Source: Oscillospiraceae bacterium (lineage in GTDB: Bacteria > Bacillota > Clostridia > Oscillospirales > Oscillospiraceae). From it: DNA of 33,926 nucleotides. Shown here piece after piece: positions 1 to 6,938 of this stretch. Every line of letters begins with the position of its first letter. Position 1 is the first letter of the stretch. The stretch is from assembly GCA_022797115.1 (NCBI GenBank), contig JAAWKB010000013.1, positions 1 to 33,926 on the forward strand. The letters are read 5' to 3'. The position numbers and the translations under genes are program-made. The notes beneath the pieces are model-generated. The model was given only the letters and a program-made list of their open reading frames with translations. It was not told the origin of the DNA and did no database searches.

Positions 1-176
1 ATCCACAGGCATCCTGACGGATGGCAAGGATTTTTAACGCAGTCAGGGCGGAAAATACACCGTCAAGACGTGCGCGGGGAGATTTTAAACAGGCTCTTAC
101 GCAGTAGGGGCAGGAAAAGCCTTGCTACAAGCGGTTTTGCGGGCGTGTATCTGGCGCTGACAGTAACGGCACATAA
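1..176. other. Window edge, no confident gene
   Basis: Frame 2 of the plus strand reads a short tail ending in a TAA at 35-37 (residues ...TGILTDGKDF). It could be the C-terminus of a gene that starts outside the window, but twelve residues are too few to identify it. Frame 1 stays open from base 1 to 303, yet it runs through the hairpin at 177-217 and into the real minus-strand gene, so I treat it as noise. Nothing else is recognised here. Confidence 0.3.
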
Positions 177-217
177 AGCAAGGTGGAGAGATCCGCTTCG
201 GATCTCTCCACCTTGCT
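177..217. terminator. Long perfect hairpin, probable bidirectional terminator
   Basis: The arms 177-195 and 199-217 are exact reverse complements (19 bp) around a 3-nt loop. It lies about 30 bp past the stop of the minus-strand phosphodiesterase gene, and past the possible plus-strand gene end at 37. The T-runs that follow are short on both strands (three to four T), so termination strength is uncertain. Confidence 0.6.
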
Positions 218-247
218 GCTGCGCTGCTTTTCAATTAAAGAGCCGGG

Positions 248-796
248 CTATTGCCTGGTGTCATGGGTCTTATAGGCAACCCCCTCCATATCTTTCCAAG
301 TGAAGACGCCATCCTCCAGAACCAGATAGCTGCCCACACTGCCATCCTTGGGGATGGAAACGGAGCCCGGATTGAGATAGAGGTAGCCGTCATGCTGGAC
401 GCAGGCGGGGACATGGAAATGGCCGTTGAGCAGCACTGTCCCCGGGGCCATGGGCGGCAGGCAGTCCTCATTCCACAGATGCCCATGGGTGGCATAGAGC
501 GTCAGCCCGTCCCACTCCAGCAGCGCGTAATCGGCCATGATGGGGAACTGGAGCACCATCTGGTCCACCTCGCAGTCACAATTTCCCCGGACAGCAAGGA
601 TGCTGTCCCGGGCAGCATTCAGCATGTCCGCCGCAGCCATACAGTCATAGTCCCTGGGCAGGGCGTTCCGGGGCCCATGGTAAAGAAGGTCGCCCAGCAG
701 CAGCAGCTTGCTGGGACGCTCTGCCTGGCAGGCCTCCATCAGCTTACGGGTAAAATACGCCGAGCCATGGAGATCCGAAGCAATCATAAGCTTCAT
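248..796 (-). CDS. yfcE: YfcE-type metallophosphoesterase
   Basis: A 182-residue protein, close in length to E. coli YfcE (184). It opens with the metal-binding SDLHG motif (residues 8-12), followed by LLLGDLLYHGPRN, VRGNCD, ATHGH and NGHFHVP. These are the ordered metal-ligand motifs of the calcineurin-like phosphoesterase superfamily. Family members hydrolyse phosphodiester bonds with two divalent metals; the physiological substrate of YfcE proteins is not well established. The start is fixed by an AAGGAGG site upstream of the ATG at 796. It is the last gene of a six-gene minus-strand run, 39 bp after the cupin gene, and is followed by the hairpin at 177-217. Confidence 0.88.
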   Translation of the reverse strand: MKLMIASDLHGSAYFTRKLMEACQAERPSKLLLLGDLLYHGPRNALPRDYDCMAAADMLNAARDSILAVRGNCDCEVDQMVLQFPIMADYALLEWDGLTLYATHGHLWNEDCLPPMAPGTVLLNGHFHVPACVQHDGYLYLNPGSVSIPKDGSVGSYLVLEDGVFTWKDMEGVAYKTHDTRQ

Positions 797-835
797 GAGA
801 AAAGTCCTCCTTGCGTTTCTTGTGTCCGGCGCCTC

Positions 836-1159
836 TCAAAAGGAGACCACCAGCTGCATTTTCATCCGCTCCTCGCCGTAGACCGCGTGGGGGATGTCCT
901 TGGGCATGATCAGGGTCTCTCCCTCGCCCAGCACAAAGGCCTCCCCGCCGACGGTGAAGCGTCCGGTCCCCTCCAGTACTGTCACCATCGCATCCCCGCC
1001 GGAGGCGTGGGTGGAGATCTCCTCTCCCTTATCAAAGGAAAAGAGGGTCATGCTGACAGCGTCGTTCTGCACCAGAGTCCTGCTGACCACCTGCCCCTGC
1101 TGGTAGTCTACCAGATCCTTCAGGCGCAGACGCTCCTGCTTTGCAATATTCTTGTACAT
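836..1159 (-). CDS. Small cupin-domain protein
   Basis: A 107-residue single-domain protein. The first half reads ASGGDAMVTVLEGTGRFTVGG and is followed by LIMPKDIPHAVYG, matching cupin motif 1 (G-x5-H-x3,4-E-x6-G type, with some ligands changed) and cupin motif 2 (P-x2-IPH). One histidine-rich ligand set (STHASGGDAM ... E) is only partly conserved, so metal binding is plausible but not certain. Small stand-alone cupins act as sugar or small-molecule binders, isomerases or dioxygenases; the substrate cannot be deduced. I chose the ATG at 1159, preceded by AGGAGGT, rather than the start ten codons upstream, which has no such site. It lies between the NimA-like and YfcE-type genes. Confidence 0.85.
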   Translation of the reverse strand: MYKNIAKQERLRLKDLVDYQQGQVVSRTLVQNDAVSMTLFSFDKGEEISTHASGGDAMVTVLEGTGRFTVGGEAFVLGEGETLIMPKDIPHAVYGEERMKMQLVVSF

Positions 1160-1238
1160 ACCTACCTCCTGCCCGTGTGAAACCCGCACGGATTTTCTGC
1201 TATTGTATCAGGCTTTCCTTCTCTTGGCAAGGGAGCTG

Positions 1239-1739
1239 TCACGGCGTTTCCCGCCGCTCCCGCACCAGCTCGATGGCCTCCTTGCCTGTCAAATGCTCCA
1301 CGGACAGCTCCAGCATACAGAAGCGGGGCCACTCCTGGCGGATCACCTCCGCCCGGTTCTCATTGCTGCCCGCAGGGGCATACTTCATTGCCAGAAGCTC
1401 CGCAGCCGCCCGTTTCTCCGCCTCATCCTCCAAAATCCGGACAGCGCCAAAGGCGATGACGCTGCGGAAATAGGTGGTGTAGGTCTCCGGAACCACCTGG
1501 TCCTGATCGACCACGCAAAAGGACGCCTTCGGGCAGCGGCGCAGGGCGTCCAGCTTATGCCCCGCCATCGCGCTGTGGAAATAGACACGCCCCTCGTGGT
1601 ATACATAGCTAAGCGGGACGGCATAGGGGTAGCCATCGTCCCCCAGCAGGGCAAGCACACCTGACGTCCCCTGGGCCAATATCCTGGCACAGTCCTCCGG
1701 CCGCAGGGCCTGTTTTTTTCTCCGCATCTCTCGAAACAT
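1239..1739 (-). CDS. NimA-like FMN-binding protein (pyridoxamine 5'-phosphate oxidase fold)
   Basis: A 166-residue protein with the N-terminal MRRKKQAL pattern, then GVLALLGDDGYPYAVPLSYVY, a G-x-V-YFHSA strand and AGHKLDALR. These are the features of the split-barrel flavin-binding proteins annotated as NimA, or 5-nitroimidazole-resistance-like. Members bind FMN; true Nim proteins reduce nitroimidazoles, but most homologues have no proven substrate. The start at 1739 is supported by GAGGAG upstream. The gene follows the DUF3795 gene by 26 bp and is probably in the same operon. Fold call is firm; a role in drug resistance should not be assumed. Confidence 0.85.
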   Translation of the reverse strand: MFREMRRKKQALRPEDCARILAQGTSGVLALLGDDGYPYAVPLSYVYHEGRVYFHSAMAGHKLDALRRCPKASFCVVDQDQVVPETYTTYFRSVIAFGAVRILEDEAEKRAAAELLAMKYAPAGSNENRAEVIRQEWPRFCMLELSVEHLTGKEAIELVRERRETP

Positions 1740-1765
1740 AAGCGGCTCCTCTTTCCTATTTCAAA

Positions 1766-2308
1766 TTATTTTTTCCGGTGAAGCTTCAACGACAGGTTCC
1801 GCCTGTGCGCAATCTCCTGTAAGATGCCCACAGCATACGCGGCCCGCTCCTTGAGGGGCCAGTCCTGGAATCCGGCGGCGGTATGGATGGCCTCCATGGC
1901 CTCCCGCAGCTCCGTGACCTCCAAGAGGTTGACCGCCACGCAGAACAATGTTTTGCGCCGCCCGTCGTTGCACTGTGAGAGCAGGGCGTCCAGTATCTGT
2001 ATTTTCTCTTCCTGTTCCCGGTTATATGCGGCAATCCCCATCGCCTGTGCCCGCGCCATATCCGTCCTGCGTCCCTGGTGGGTGATAAATGAATCAAACT
2101 CGTCAAAATGGGCGTACTTTTCACAGGGATAGCGCGGGCAGTCGCAGCAATATTCCGGCGCCCCCTGCTCCAGGCTGCATCTGGCGATGGCGCAGGACTG
2201 GTTCCCATTGCCGCATCCGCCGCAATGCCCGCCCAACAACATGGGGCACAGCCCGCAGTTCAGCCCGCAGAGGGAAAACAGCTGATTTTTTCTGATGAAG
2301 CCTTTCAT
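1766..2308 (-). CDS. DUF3795-family cysteine-rich protein
   Basis: A 180-residue protein. Its first 60 residues carry a dense cysteine pattern (CGLNCGLCPMLLGGHCGGCG, then C, C and CCDCPRYPCEKY) typical of DUF3795 proteins, which probably bind zinc or another metal. The remaining part (about 75-175) is predicted helical and has no motif I can name. Function is unknown. The ATG at 2308 overlaps the stop codon of the upstream membrane-protein gene (ATGA), and its AGGAGG lies inside that gene, so translation is likely coupled. Confidence 0.8.
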   Translation of the reverse strand: MKGFIRKNQLFSLCGLNCGLCPMLLGGHCGGCGNGNQSCAIARCSLEQGAPEYCCDCPRYPCEKYAHFDEFDSFITHQGRRTDMARAQAMGIAAYNREQEEKIQILDALLSQCNDGRRKTLFCVAVNLLEVTELREAMEAIHTAAGFQDWPLKERAAYAVGILQEIAHRRNLSLKLHRKK

Positions 2309-2769
2309 GTTGGTCCTCCTGACGCGGCGGATTGTGCAATGATCCCATCCAAGGCGGCTTTCCAGCCCTTGTTGTTGATGGTCAGGTGCTTTCCATCAAA
2401 TTGGTTTGTCACCTGGATGTATTCATTCCCAATGCAATGGATCAGCAGGGGGTCATTCCCATTGGAGAATTCTACCCGGATATCGTACTGGCTGCGGTCG
2501 CGGAACCGGACCACAGAGGCCAGCTCCCTGGTAAATGAGCTCTCCAGCAGCAGCGTCTTTAACTGCTGGATCTGGTCCGCATTGAGAATATAGTCCGTCC
2601 GCTTCTCCCACTCCCCCAGTTCATATCGGGAAACTGTCACCACGCAGGCATCTGAAATATCCATAACGGAGCCAATCTCCCGGCCGGATACATGGGAAAA
2701 GCTGTAGAGCAGGAGCGCGCAGAGCGCGGCAACGGCCAGGCCGCCCCACCCGAGGATCGTTCGCCGCAT
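2305..2769 (-). CDS. Small membrane-anchored protein of unknown function
   Basis: A 154-residue protein with one N-terminal hydrophobic segment (about residues 5-24, ILGWGGLAVAALCALLLYSF) and an otherwise soluble, probably extracytoplasmic domain of mixed strands and helices. No conserved catalytic motif is visible. I chose the ATG at 2769, which follows GGGGGGGAGGAC, instead of an ATG 18 codons upstream with no ribosome binding site. It lies 40 bp after the TfoX-like gene, and its stop codon overlaps the DUF3795 start. I cannot assign a role; the gene order suggests only co-expression. Confidence 0.75.
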   Translation of the reverse strand: MRRTILGWGGLAVAALCALLLYSFSHVSGREIGSVMDISDACVVTVSRYELGEWEKRTDYILNADQIQQLKTLLLESSFTRELASVVRFRDRSQYDIRVEFSNGNDPLLIHCIGNEYIQVTNQFDGKHLTINNKGWKAALDGIIAQSAASGGPT

Positions 2770-2809
2770 GTCCTCCCCCCCCATTTGAACAGTGGTTTGA
2801 AGCCCGGCA

Positions 2810-3079
2810 TCAGGGCCGGTCATCGGACTGCTTCAGCTGCTGGAAGTATGCCTTCAGCTCCGCCTTGCAGGCAGCGTCCAGCTGCTTCATCTCAACGCCG
2901 CGGATGGCGGCCTCCAGATGGTAGAGGATGACGACGCAGGTGGACGGGTATTGTGCCTTGAGCCGGAAAACCGCCTGCCTGCTGCCCAGCGCCTTCAATT
3001 CCTCCGCCGAGTGGACCCCAACCGTGTGAAGCTTCTTTTCCATCGTTTTGCCAAGCCCCAATGATGTCAGCGCAGCCAT
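2810..3079 (-). CDS. TfoX C-terminal-domain protein
   Basis: An 89-residue protein that corresponds to the TfoX/Sxy C-terminal domain alone: LTSLGLGKTMEKKLHTVGVHSAEELKAL followed by a helical segment ending VILYHLEAAIRGVEMKQL. TfoX (Sxy) is a competence regulator in gammaproteobacteria. In Firmicutes, stand-alone C-terminal domains are common and uncharacterised; the helix-hairpin-helix-like pattern suggests nucleic acid or protein binding. I chose the ATG at 3079, which has a purine-rich GGAGCAGGGGGG upstream, over the ATG at 3121, which has none. It is the first gene of the minus-strand run. Confidence 0.75.
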   Translation of the reverse strand: MAALTSLGLGKTMEKKLHTVGVHSAEELKALGSRQAVFRLKAQYPSTCVVILYHLEAAIRGVEMKQLDAACKAELKAYFQQLKQSDDRP

Positions 3080-3141
3080 AGCGTACCCCCCTGCTCCTGT
3101 TTTTGCCCGCCTGCGCGTCATACGCGGAGAGGGCGGCTTCT

Positions 3142-3170
3142 ATCATACTATATTATAAAGCCAGCCGCAA
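3142..3170 (-). promoter_or_regulatory. SigA-type promoter of the 3079-248 operon
   Basis: On the minus strand, TTGCGG (3170-3165) is separated by 17 bp from TATGAT (3147-3142). Transcription would start near 3135, about 55 bp before the TfoX-like start codon. Confidence 0.7.
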
Positions 3171-3244
3171 GGGGCAACCTCCCGCAAGGCTACTGCTGGA
3201 GGCTGCTGTCGAAAATTTCCAGCCACGGAATTTTCTTGGGAGTG

Positions 3245-3273
3245 TTGACAGATTGAAAACGATATGTTACAAT
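3245..3273 (+). promoter_or_regulatory. Strong SigA-type promoter for the 3323 gene and NlpC/P60 gene
   Basis: A consensus TTGACA at 3245-3250, a 17-bp spacer and TACAAT at 3268-3273. The near-palindrome GTTACAATTGTGAC (3277-3290) lies right at the expected start site and could be an operator. Confidence 0.85.
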
Positions 3274-3276
3274 CTG

Positions 3277-3290
3277 GTTACAATTGTGAC
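3277..3290. promoter_or_regulatory. Possible operator dyad at the transcription start
   Basis: GTTACAATTGTGAC is a palindrome with one mismatched pair. Its core, TACAATTGTG, differs by one base from the TACAATTGTA core of the proposed BlaI operator at 14986-15001. Location immediately after the -10 box would suit a repressor. BlaI binding is an inference from this similarity only. Confidence 0.35.
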
Positions 3291-3322
3291 AAACCAAATT
3301 CAGGAAAGAAGGATATGAGCGG

Positions 3323-3613
3323 ATGGCACAAAAAACCGAAGGACTCTCCTACAGAAACCATCCCCTGCGCCGTATTGACAAGATCATTTATTACGGTTCC
3401 ATGGCGGATTCCCATATTATCATGATGCAGGTCAAGGAAACCAAGAAGGAAAAGGATCTCGAAATCGCAACCAAGGTCTCTGTTGAGCTCCAGCGTACCG
3501 CCCCGGACCTGAAGAGCCGCGACCGCGTGGTGAAGCGCAGCGAGAAGAACAGCCTCTATGAGGCAATGGATATCTCCGCGATCTGGTTGGAGCGGGCCCT
3601 GGCGGGCAAATAA
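3323..3613 (+). CDS. Small conserved-looking protein of unknown function
   Basis: A 96-residue, charged, soluble protein with no signal peptide or membrane segment. It begins MAQKTEGLSYRNHPLRRIDKIIYYGSM, has a strand-like stretch (SHIIMMQVKETK) and ends in a helical tail. No domain is recognised. The start at 3323 has AAGAAGGA about 9 bp upstream; an overlapping ATG at 3315 is in another frame and closes soon. It is the first gene behind a very strong promoter, with 41 bp to the NlpC/P60 gene, so the two are probably co-transcribed. High expression of this small protein is likely from the promoter strength. Confidence 0.75.
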   Translation: MAQKTEGLSYRNHPLRRIDKIIYYGSMADSHIIMMQVKETKKEKDLEIATKVSVELQRTAPDLKSRDRVVKRSEKNSLYEAMDISAIWLERALAGK

Positions 3614-3654
3614 ATCCTTTCTACAAACGATAAACAGAGACGAGGTTCATACGA

Positions 3655-4776
3655 ATGAGAAAGCTACTGAGCAAGGCGACTGTCCTGGCCGCACTGGCGG
3701 CCGCCATGATGACTGCTACCGCTGCGGCCGCAGAGATCGGCACCGGCGTAGTGGAAGCCGATTCCCTCCGTGTCCGCACCGAGCCCAGCATGGATGCCTC
3801 TACGGTCTCTTATCTGCTGGAGGGTACCCAGGTCGAGGTCCATGAGGATCTGGGCGACTGGTTCCAGATCAGCTGGGGCAGCTGCTCCGGGTATGTCTCC
3901 GCCGAGTTTTTGGTCTACACTCCCGCTGTCAGCACCACCAGCACCCCCGCAGCACCCCCGCCGGTTACAGATGCCGCCGGCCAGACCGGTGTCGTGACCG
4001 CCACGGGCGTGAACTTCCGCTCCGCCCCCGGCACCGATTCCTCTGTCCTCACGGTTATCGACGAGGGGGCTGAGATGGTGATTATGGACGTGTCCAACGG
4101 TTGGTGTGAAATGGAATGGAACGGCCAGCAGGGCTATGTCAACGCCGACTATGTTGCGGTTGACGGCATTCCCCTGGTGGACCCCCAGGGCATCATCACC
4201 GGCGACTGTGTGAACGTCCGCTCCGCCCCCAGCACCGATTCCGGGATTGTCACCAAGGTGTATGCCGGTGCGCTGGTTGATCTGCTCTCCCTGGAGGACG
4301 GCTGGTACGCAGTCAACTGCCAGGGGAAGACCGGCTACATAAGGAATGACTTCCTGCGCGTATATGACGGCAGCAGCGCCGGCAGCGCCATCGGCTCCGA
4401 CATCGTGGATACGGCCCTGAAATATCTTGGCACCCCCTACGCCTATGGCGGCGCATCCTCCAAGGGCTTTGACTGCTCCGGCTTCACCATGTATGTCTTC
4501 AGCCTCTTCGGCTACAGCCTGCCCCATTCCGCCACCTCCCAGTGGAATAGCAGCGGCACCTATGTGGAGCGTTCCGATCTCCAGCCCGGCGATCTGGTGA
4601 TGTTCTGCGACCCCTCCCGCAGCAAGGGCAAGGCCTGCTCCCATGTGGGCATCTACATTGGCAACAACGAGTTTGTCCATGCCTCCTCCGGCTCCAGCGG
4701 CAAGTATGTGCGCATCAGCAGCCTGAGCGAGGACTACTATAACGGCTACTACGTCGGCGCAAAGCGCGTCGGCTGA
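3655..4776 (+). CDS. Secreted SH3b / NlpC-P60 peptidoglycan endopeptidase
   Basis: A 373-residue exported wall hydrolase. A signal peptide (about 1-25, ending in an alanine run) is followed by three bacterial SH3 domains at about 30-88, 112-168 and 180-236, each with the N-V/F-R-x-x-P or LRVRTEPS pattern. The NlpC/P60 domain is at about 248-373. The catalytic cysteine is C274 in FDCSGF, the histidine H330 in SHVGIYIG, and the third polar residue H342 in EFVHAS, so all active-site residues are present. Such enzymes cut D-Glu to meso-diaminopimelate bonds in stem peptides. A proline/threonine-rich linker (89-108) separates SH3b domains 1 and 2. Transcription appears to come from the promoter at 3245, and a strong terminator follows. 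Confidence 0.93.
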   Translation: MRKLLSKATVLAALAAAMMTATAAAAEIGTGVVEADSLRVRTEPSMDASTVSYLLEGTQVEVHEDLGDWFQISWGSCSGYVSAEFLVYTPAVSTTSTPAAPPPVTDAAGQTGVVTATGVNFRSAPGTDSSVLTVIDEGAEMVIMDVSNGWCEMEWNGQQGYVNADYVAVDGIPLVDPQGIITGDCVNVRSAPSTDSGIVTKVYAGALVDLLSLEDGWYAVNCQGKTGYIRNDFLRVYDGSSAGSAIGSDIVDTALKYLGTPYAYGGASSKGFDCSGFTMYVFSLFGYSLPHSATSQWNSSGTYVERSDLQPGDLVMFCDPSRSKGKACSHVGIYIGNNEFVHASSGSSGKYVRISSLSEDYYNGYYVGAKRVG

Positions 4777-4785
4777 TGTGACGGC

Positions 4786-4830
4786 CAGAAAACCGGCGGC
4801 CCCTTTCAAAGAGGGGCCGCCGGTTTTCTG
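4786..4830. terminator. Strong rho-independent terminator
   Basis: Exact 18-bp arms (4786-4803 and 4813-4830) with a 9-nt loop; the outer part of the stem is AGAAAA/TTTTCT, giving the U-tract on the plus strand and, symmetrically, on the minus strand. Confidence 0.9.
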
Positions 4831-4902
4831 CTGAAAGGCGTGTATGCGTCCTGCAATCTGTACCTGAAAATTTGTACAGGGGCAGCCTCCCGCATTTTTT
4901 CG

Positions 4903-4931
4903 TTGTAACAGGGACCGTATTGTGGTAAACT
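4903..4931 (+). promoter_or_regulatory. SigA-type promoter
   Basis: TTGTAA (4903-4908), 17-bp spacer, TAAACT (4926-4931). It places the start site about 25 bp before the ATG at 4964. Confidence 0.65.
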
Positions 4932-4963
4932 GTCTGAGAGAACTACCGAAGGGGGTGCCGCCG

Positions 4964-6085
4964 ATGAAGAGGAACAGGGTCCGGCTGGCTGCGCTGCTGC
5001 TGGCGCTGCTGCTGGCGGCCGGACTGGCCCCGCCCAAAGGGCGGGCGGTGTTATCCGGGGTCTATTTCACAGCGGTCAACGAGCAGCTCCTGGAGCTGAG
5101 CAGCGATACCATGCCGTTCCTCTCCGGCGGGGTGTGGTATGTGCCAAGCCGCCTCTTTGTCGGGACGGACCTGGGCGTGAACTACGTACCGAACTACACC
5201 TTGGGACTGGAGATTCTATACACCAACAAAACTGATCTGCGCTTTAACATGGAGGGGCAGTACGCCTTTGACCGCAGCGGGAATACCTACAACGAATATG
5301 CCATTGAGCGGGGCGGGGTGGTGTTCTTCCCCCTGCCGCTGGTGTGCCGCCGCTTCGACCTGCGCTGGAGCATTACGGAGACGGACACCGTCCCGCTCAT
5401 CCGGGTCAAGAGCGCGAGCGCCATCCTGGACGACAGGGACTTCATCGACGCCGCCGCAGGACAAATGAGCAGCCGTTACGCGGAATATGAGAAGGCAGTG
5501 ACCTCAACTGGCGAAGGGCTCCCGCCGGCGGTAGATCAGCCGGTCCAGGCCGCCGAGGGGCAGAAGGTCTATCTGGTTGTGGACGGCCAGCCCGACACCC
5601 TGTCTGTGCTGGCACAGCTGGGGTCGTATCAGGCTACGTTCCTGCTGACTGTAGATGAGATGGAGGACGGCGACCTGCTGCGGGCCCTGGTCGCGGGAGG
5701 CCATGGCGTCGCACTGGAGGCTTCGGGCGAAACGGACAGCGAGCTGGAGTATGAGGTGGAGCAGGCGCGGGCGTTGCTGTGGCAGGCCACATGCAGCTGG
5801 CTGGAGCTGGTCTGGTGCGCCAACCGGACGGACCCCGGGCCGGTGCTGGATCGGCTGGGGTGCGAAGAGGTATCCGCGGATCTCTCCGCCAGGGATGGGC
5901 TGGCTGAGCCCAGCCAGGCGGCTGTGCTCATGCGCTCCATCGGCCGCTACCGGGAGGATGTCTCGGTGTTCCTGGGCAGCGGCAGGGCGCGTCTGGGCGG
6001 CCTGCCCACCCTGCTGGAGGCCCTGGCCGAGGGTGGGTACCGGGTCTGTGCCTGGAGGATCGGGGGACGTCAGGCGGCCGGATAA
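4964..6085 (+). CDS. Exported protein with a degenerate NodB-like (polysaccharide deacetylase) domain
   Basis: A 373-residue protein with a leucine/alanine-rich signal peptide (about 7-28). Residues 30-165 have a strand-rich pattern starting GVYFTAVNEQLLELSSDTMPFLSGGVWYVPSRLF, resembling the copper-amine-oxidase N-terminal-like stalk domain of Firmicute wall proteins. Residues 200-365 align by eye with the NodB fold: KVYLVVDGQPDTLSVLAQLGSYQATFLL sits where active deacetylases have TFDDGP...T..IL..L....ATFF. However, the DD metal and catalytic pair is VDGQ, and the H-S-x3-H metal motif is LEASGE. The deacetylase active site is therefore missing, so a binding or structural role is more likely. 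The start at 4964 follows GAAGGGGGTG; a further upstream ATG lacks a site. Confidence 0.7.
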   Translation: MKRNRVRLAALLLALLLAAGLAPPKGRAVLSGVYFTAVNEQLLELSSDTMPFLSGGVWYVPSRLFVGTDLGVNYVPNYTLGLEILYTNKTDLRFNMEGQYAFDRSGNTYNEYAIERGGVVFFPLPLVCRRFDLRWSITETDTVPLIRVKSASAILDDRDFIDAAAGQMSSRYAEYEKAVTSTGEGLPPAVDQPVQAAEGQKVYLVVDGQPDTLSVLAQLGSYQATFLLTVDEMEDGDLLRALVAGGHGVALEASGETDSELEYEVEQARALLWQATCSWLELVWCANRTDPGPVLDRLGCEEVSADLSARDGLAEPSQAAVLMRSIGRYREDVSVFLGSGRARLGGLPTLLEALAEGGYRVCAWRIGGRQAAG

Positions 6086-6132
6086 CGGTCCGGAAGGGCT
6101 GGATTTCCGGCCAAGCCGCAGTTTACAAAAAG

Positions 6133-6163
6133 TTCAAGCAAAAATTCTAAATCAGGATATAAT
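6133..6163 (+). promoter_or_regulatory. Likely promoter of the first two-component operon
   Basis: A perfect TATAAT is at 6158-6163; the best upstream hexamer is TTCAAG (6133-6138) at a long 19-bp spacing, so the -35 call is weak. Confidence 0.45.
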
Positions 6164-6223
6164 TGGAATAATTACTATCAGAAAGTCCCCGGCTGCTACC
6201 CGGCGCGGGGCGGGAGGGTGCAT

Positions 6224-6913
6224 ATGGCGAGAAAGATTCTGGTCGTGGAGGACGACCACAACATCTCCGACCTGATCCGGATGTACCTGGAGAAGGAGGG
6301 CTTTGAGATCCAGGCGGTCTTTGACGGCGGCAGCGCGGTGGAGACGTTCCGCTCCATGCAGCCGGACATGGTGCTGCTGGATCTGATGCTGCCTGTCATG
6401 GACGGTTGGGCAGTCTGCGGGAAAATCCGTGAGACGAGCCGTACGCCCATCATTATGATCACCGCAAAAAGCGAGGTCTACGACCGCATCCAGGGGCTGG
6501 AGATGGGGGCGGACGACTATATCGTCAAGCCCTTTGAGATGAAGGAGCTGATTGCCCGCATCAACGCTGTCCTCCGGCGCACGGAGATCCCCGAGGACAC
6601 CCGCAAGCGACTGGTCTTCGACAAGCTGGAGATCAACCTGGACTCCTACGAGCTGACCGTGGACGGGAAGAAGGTGGACACCCCGCCCAAGGAGCTGGAG
6701 CTGCTCTACCATCTGGCCTCCACGCCCAACCGGGTCTACACCCGCAACCAGCTGCTTGACGAGGTGTGGGGATTCGACTACTTCGGCGACAGCCGGACTG
6801 TGGACGTACACATCAAACGCCTGCGGGAGAAGGTGGAAAACGTCTCCCCCCAGTGGGCGCTGAAAACGGTGTGGGGCGTGGGGTATAAATTTGAAGTAAC
6901 GCCGAAAGCATGA
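6224..6913 (+). CDS. OmpR/PhoB-family response regulator
   Basis: A 229-residue regulator. The receiver domain (3-115) has the acidic pair D10-D11, phospho-acceptor D53 in LLDLMLP, the T80 switch residue and K102 in IVKPFE. The winged-helix DNA-binding domain (about 130-226) carries the typical ELELLYHLASTPNRVYTR, DSRTVDVHIKRLREK and VWGVGYKF patterns. It would be phosphorylated by the kinase encoded 25 bp downstream. The ATG at 6224 follows GGGAGGG; a GTG two codons upstream is an alternative. Gene order (regulator, kinase, HtrA-like protease) resembles the CssRS/HtrA type of secretion-stress arrangement, so envelope-stress response is a reasonable inference. Confidence 0.93.
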   Translation: MARKILVVEDDHNISDLIRMYLEKEGFEIQAVFDGGSAVETFRSMQPDMVLLDLMLPVMDGWAVCGKIRETSRTPIIMITAKSEVYDRIQGLEMGADDYIVKPFEMKELIARINAVLRRTEIPEDTRKRLVFDKLEINLDSYELTVDGKKVDTPPKELELLYHLASTPNRVYTRNQLLDEVWGFDYFGDSRTVDVHIKRLREKVENVSPQWALKTVWGVGYKFEVTPKA

Positions 6914-6938
6914 CGGCACAGCGGAGGGAGGTTTTCTG

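Noticed and set aside
3664-5037. A 457-residue minus-strand open frame
   Set aside because: It lies opposite the NlpC/P60 gene and runs through the strong terminator at 4786-4830, with alanine/glycine-rich low-complexity sequence.
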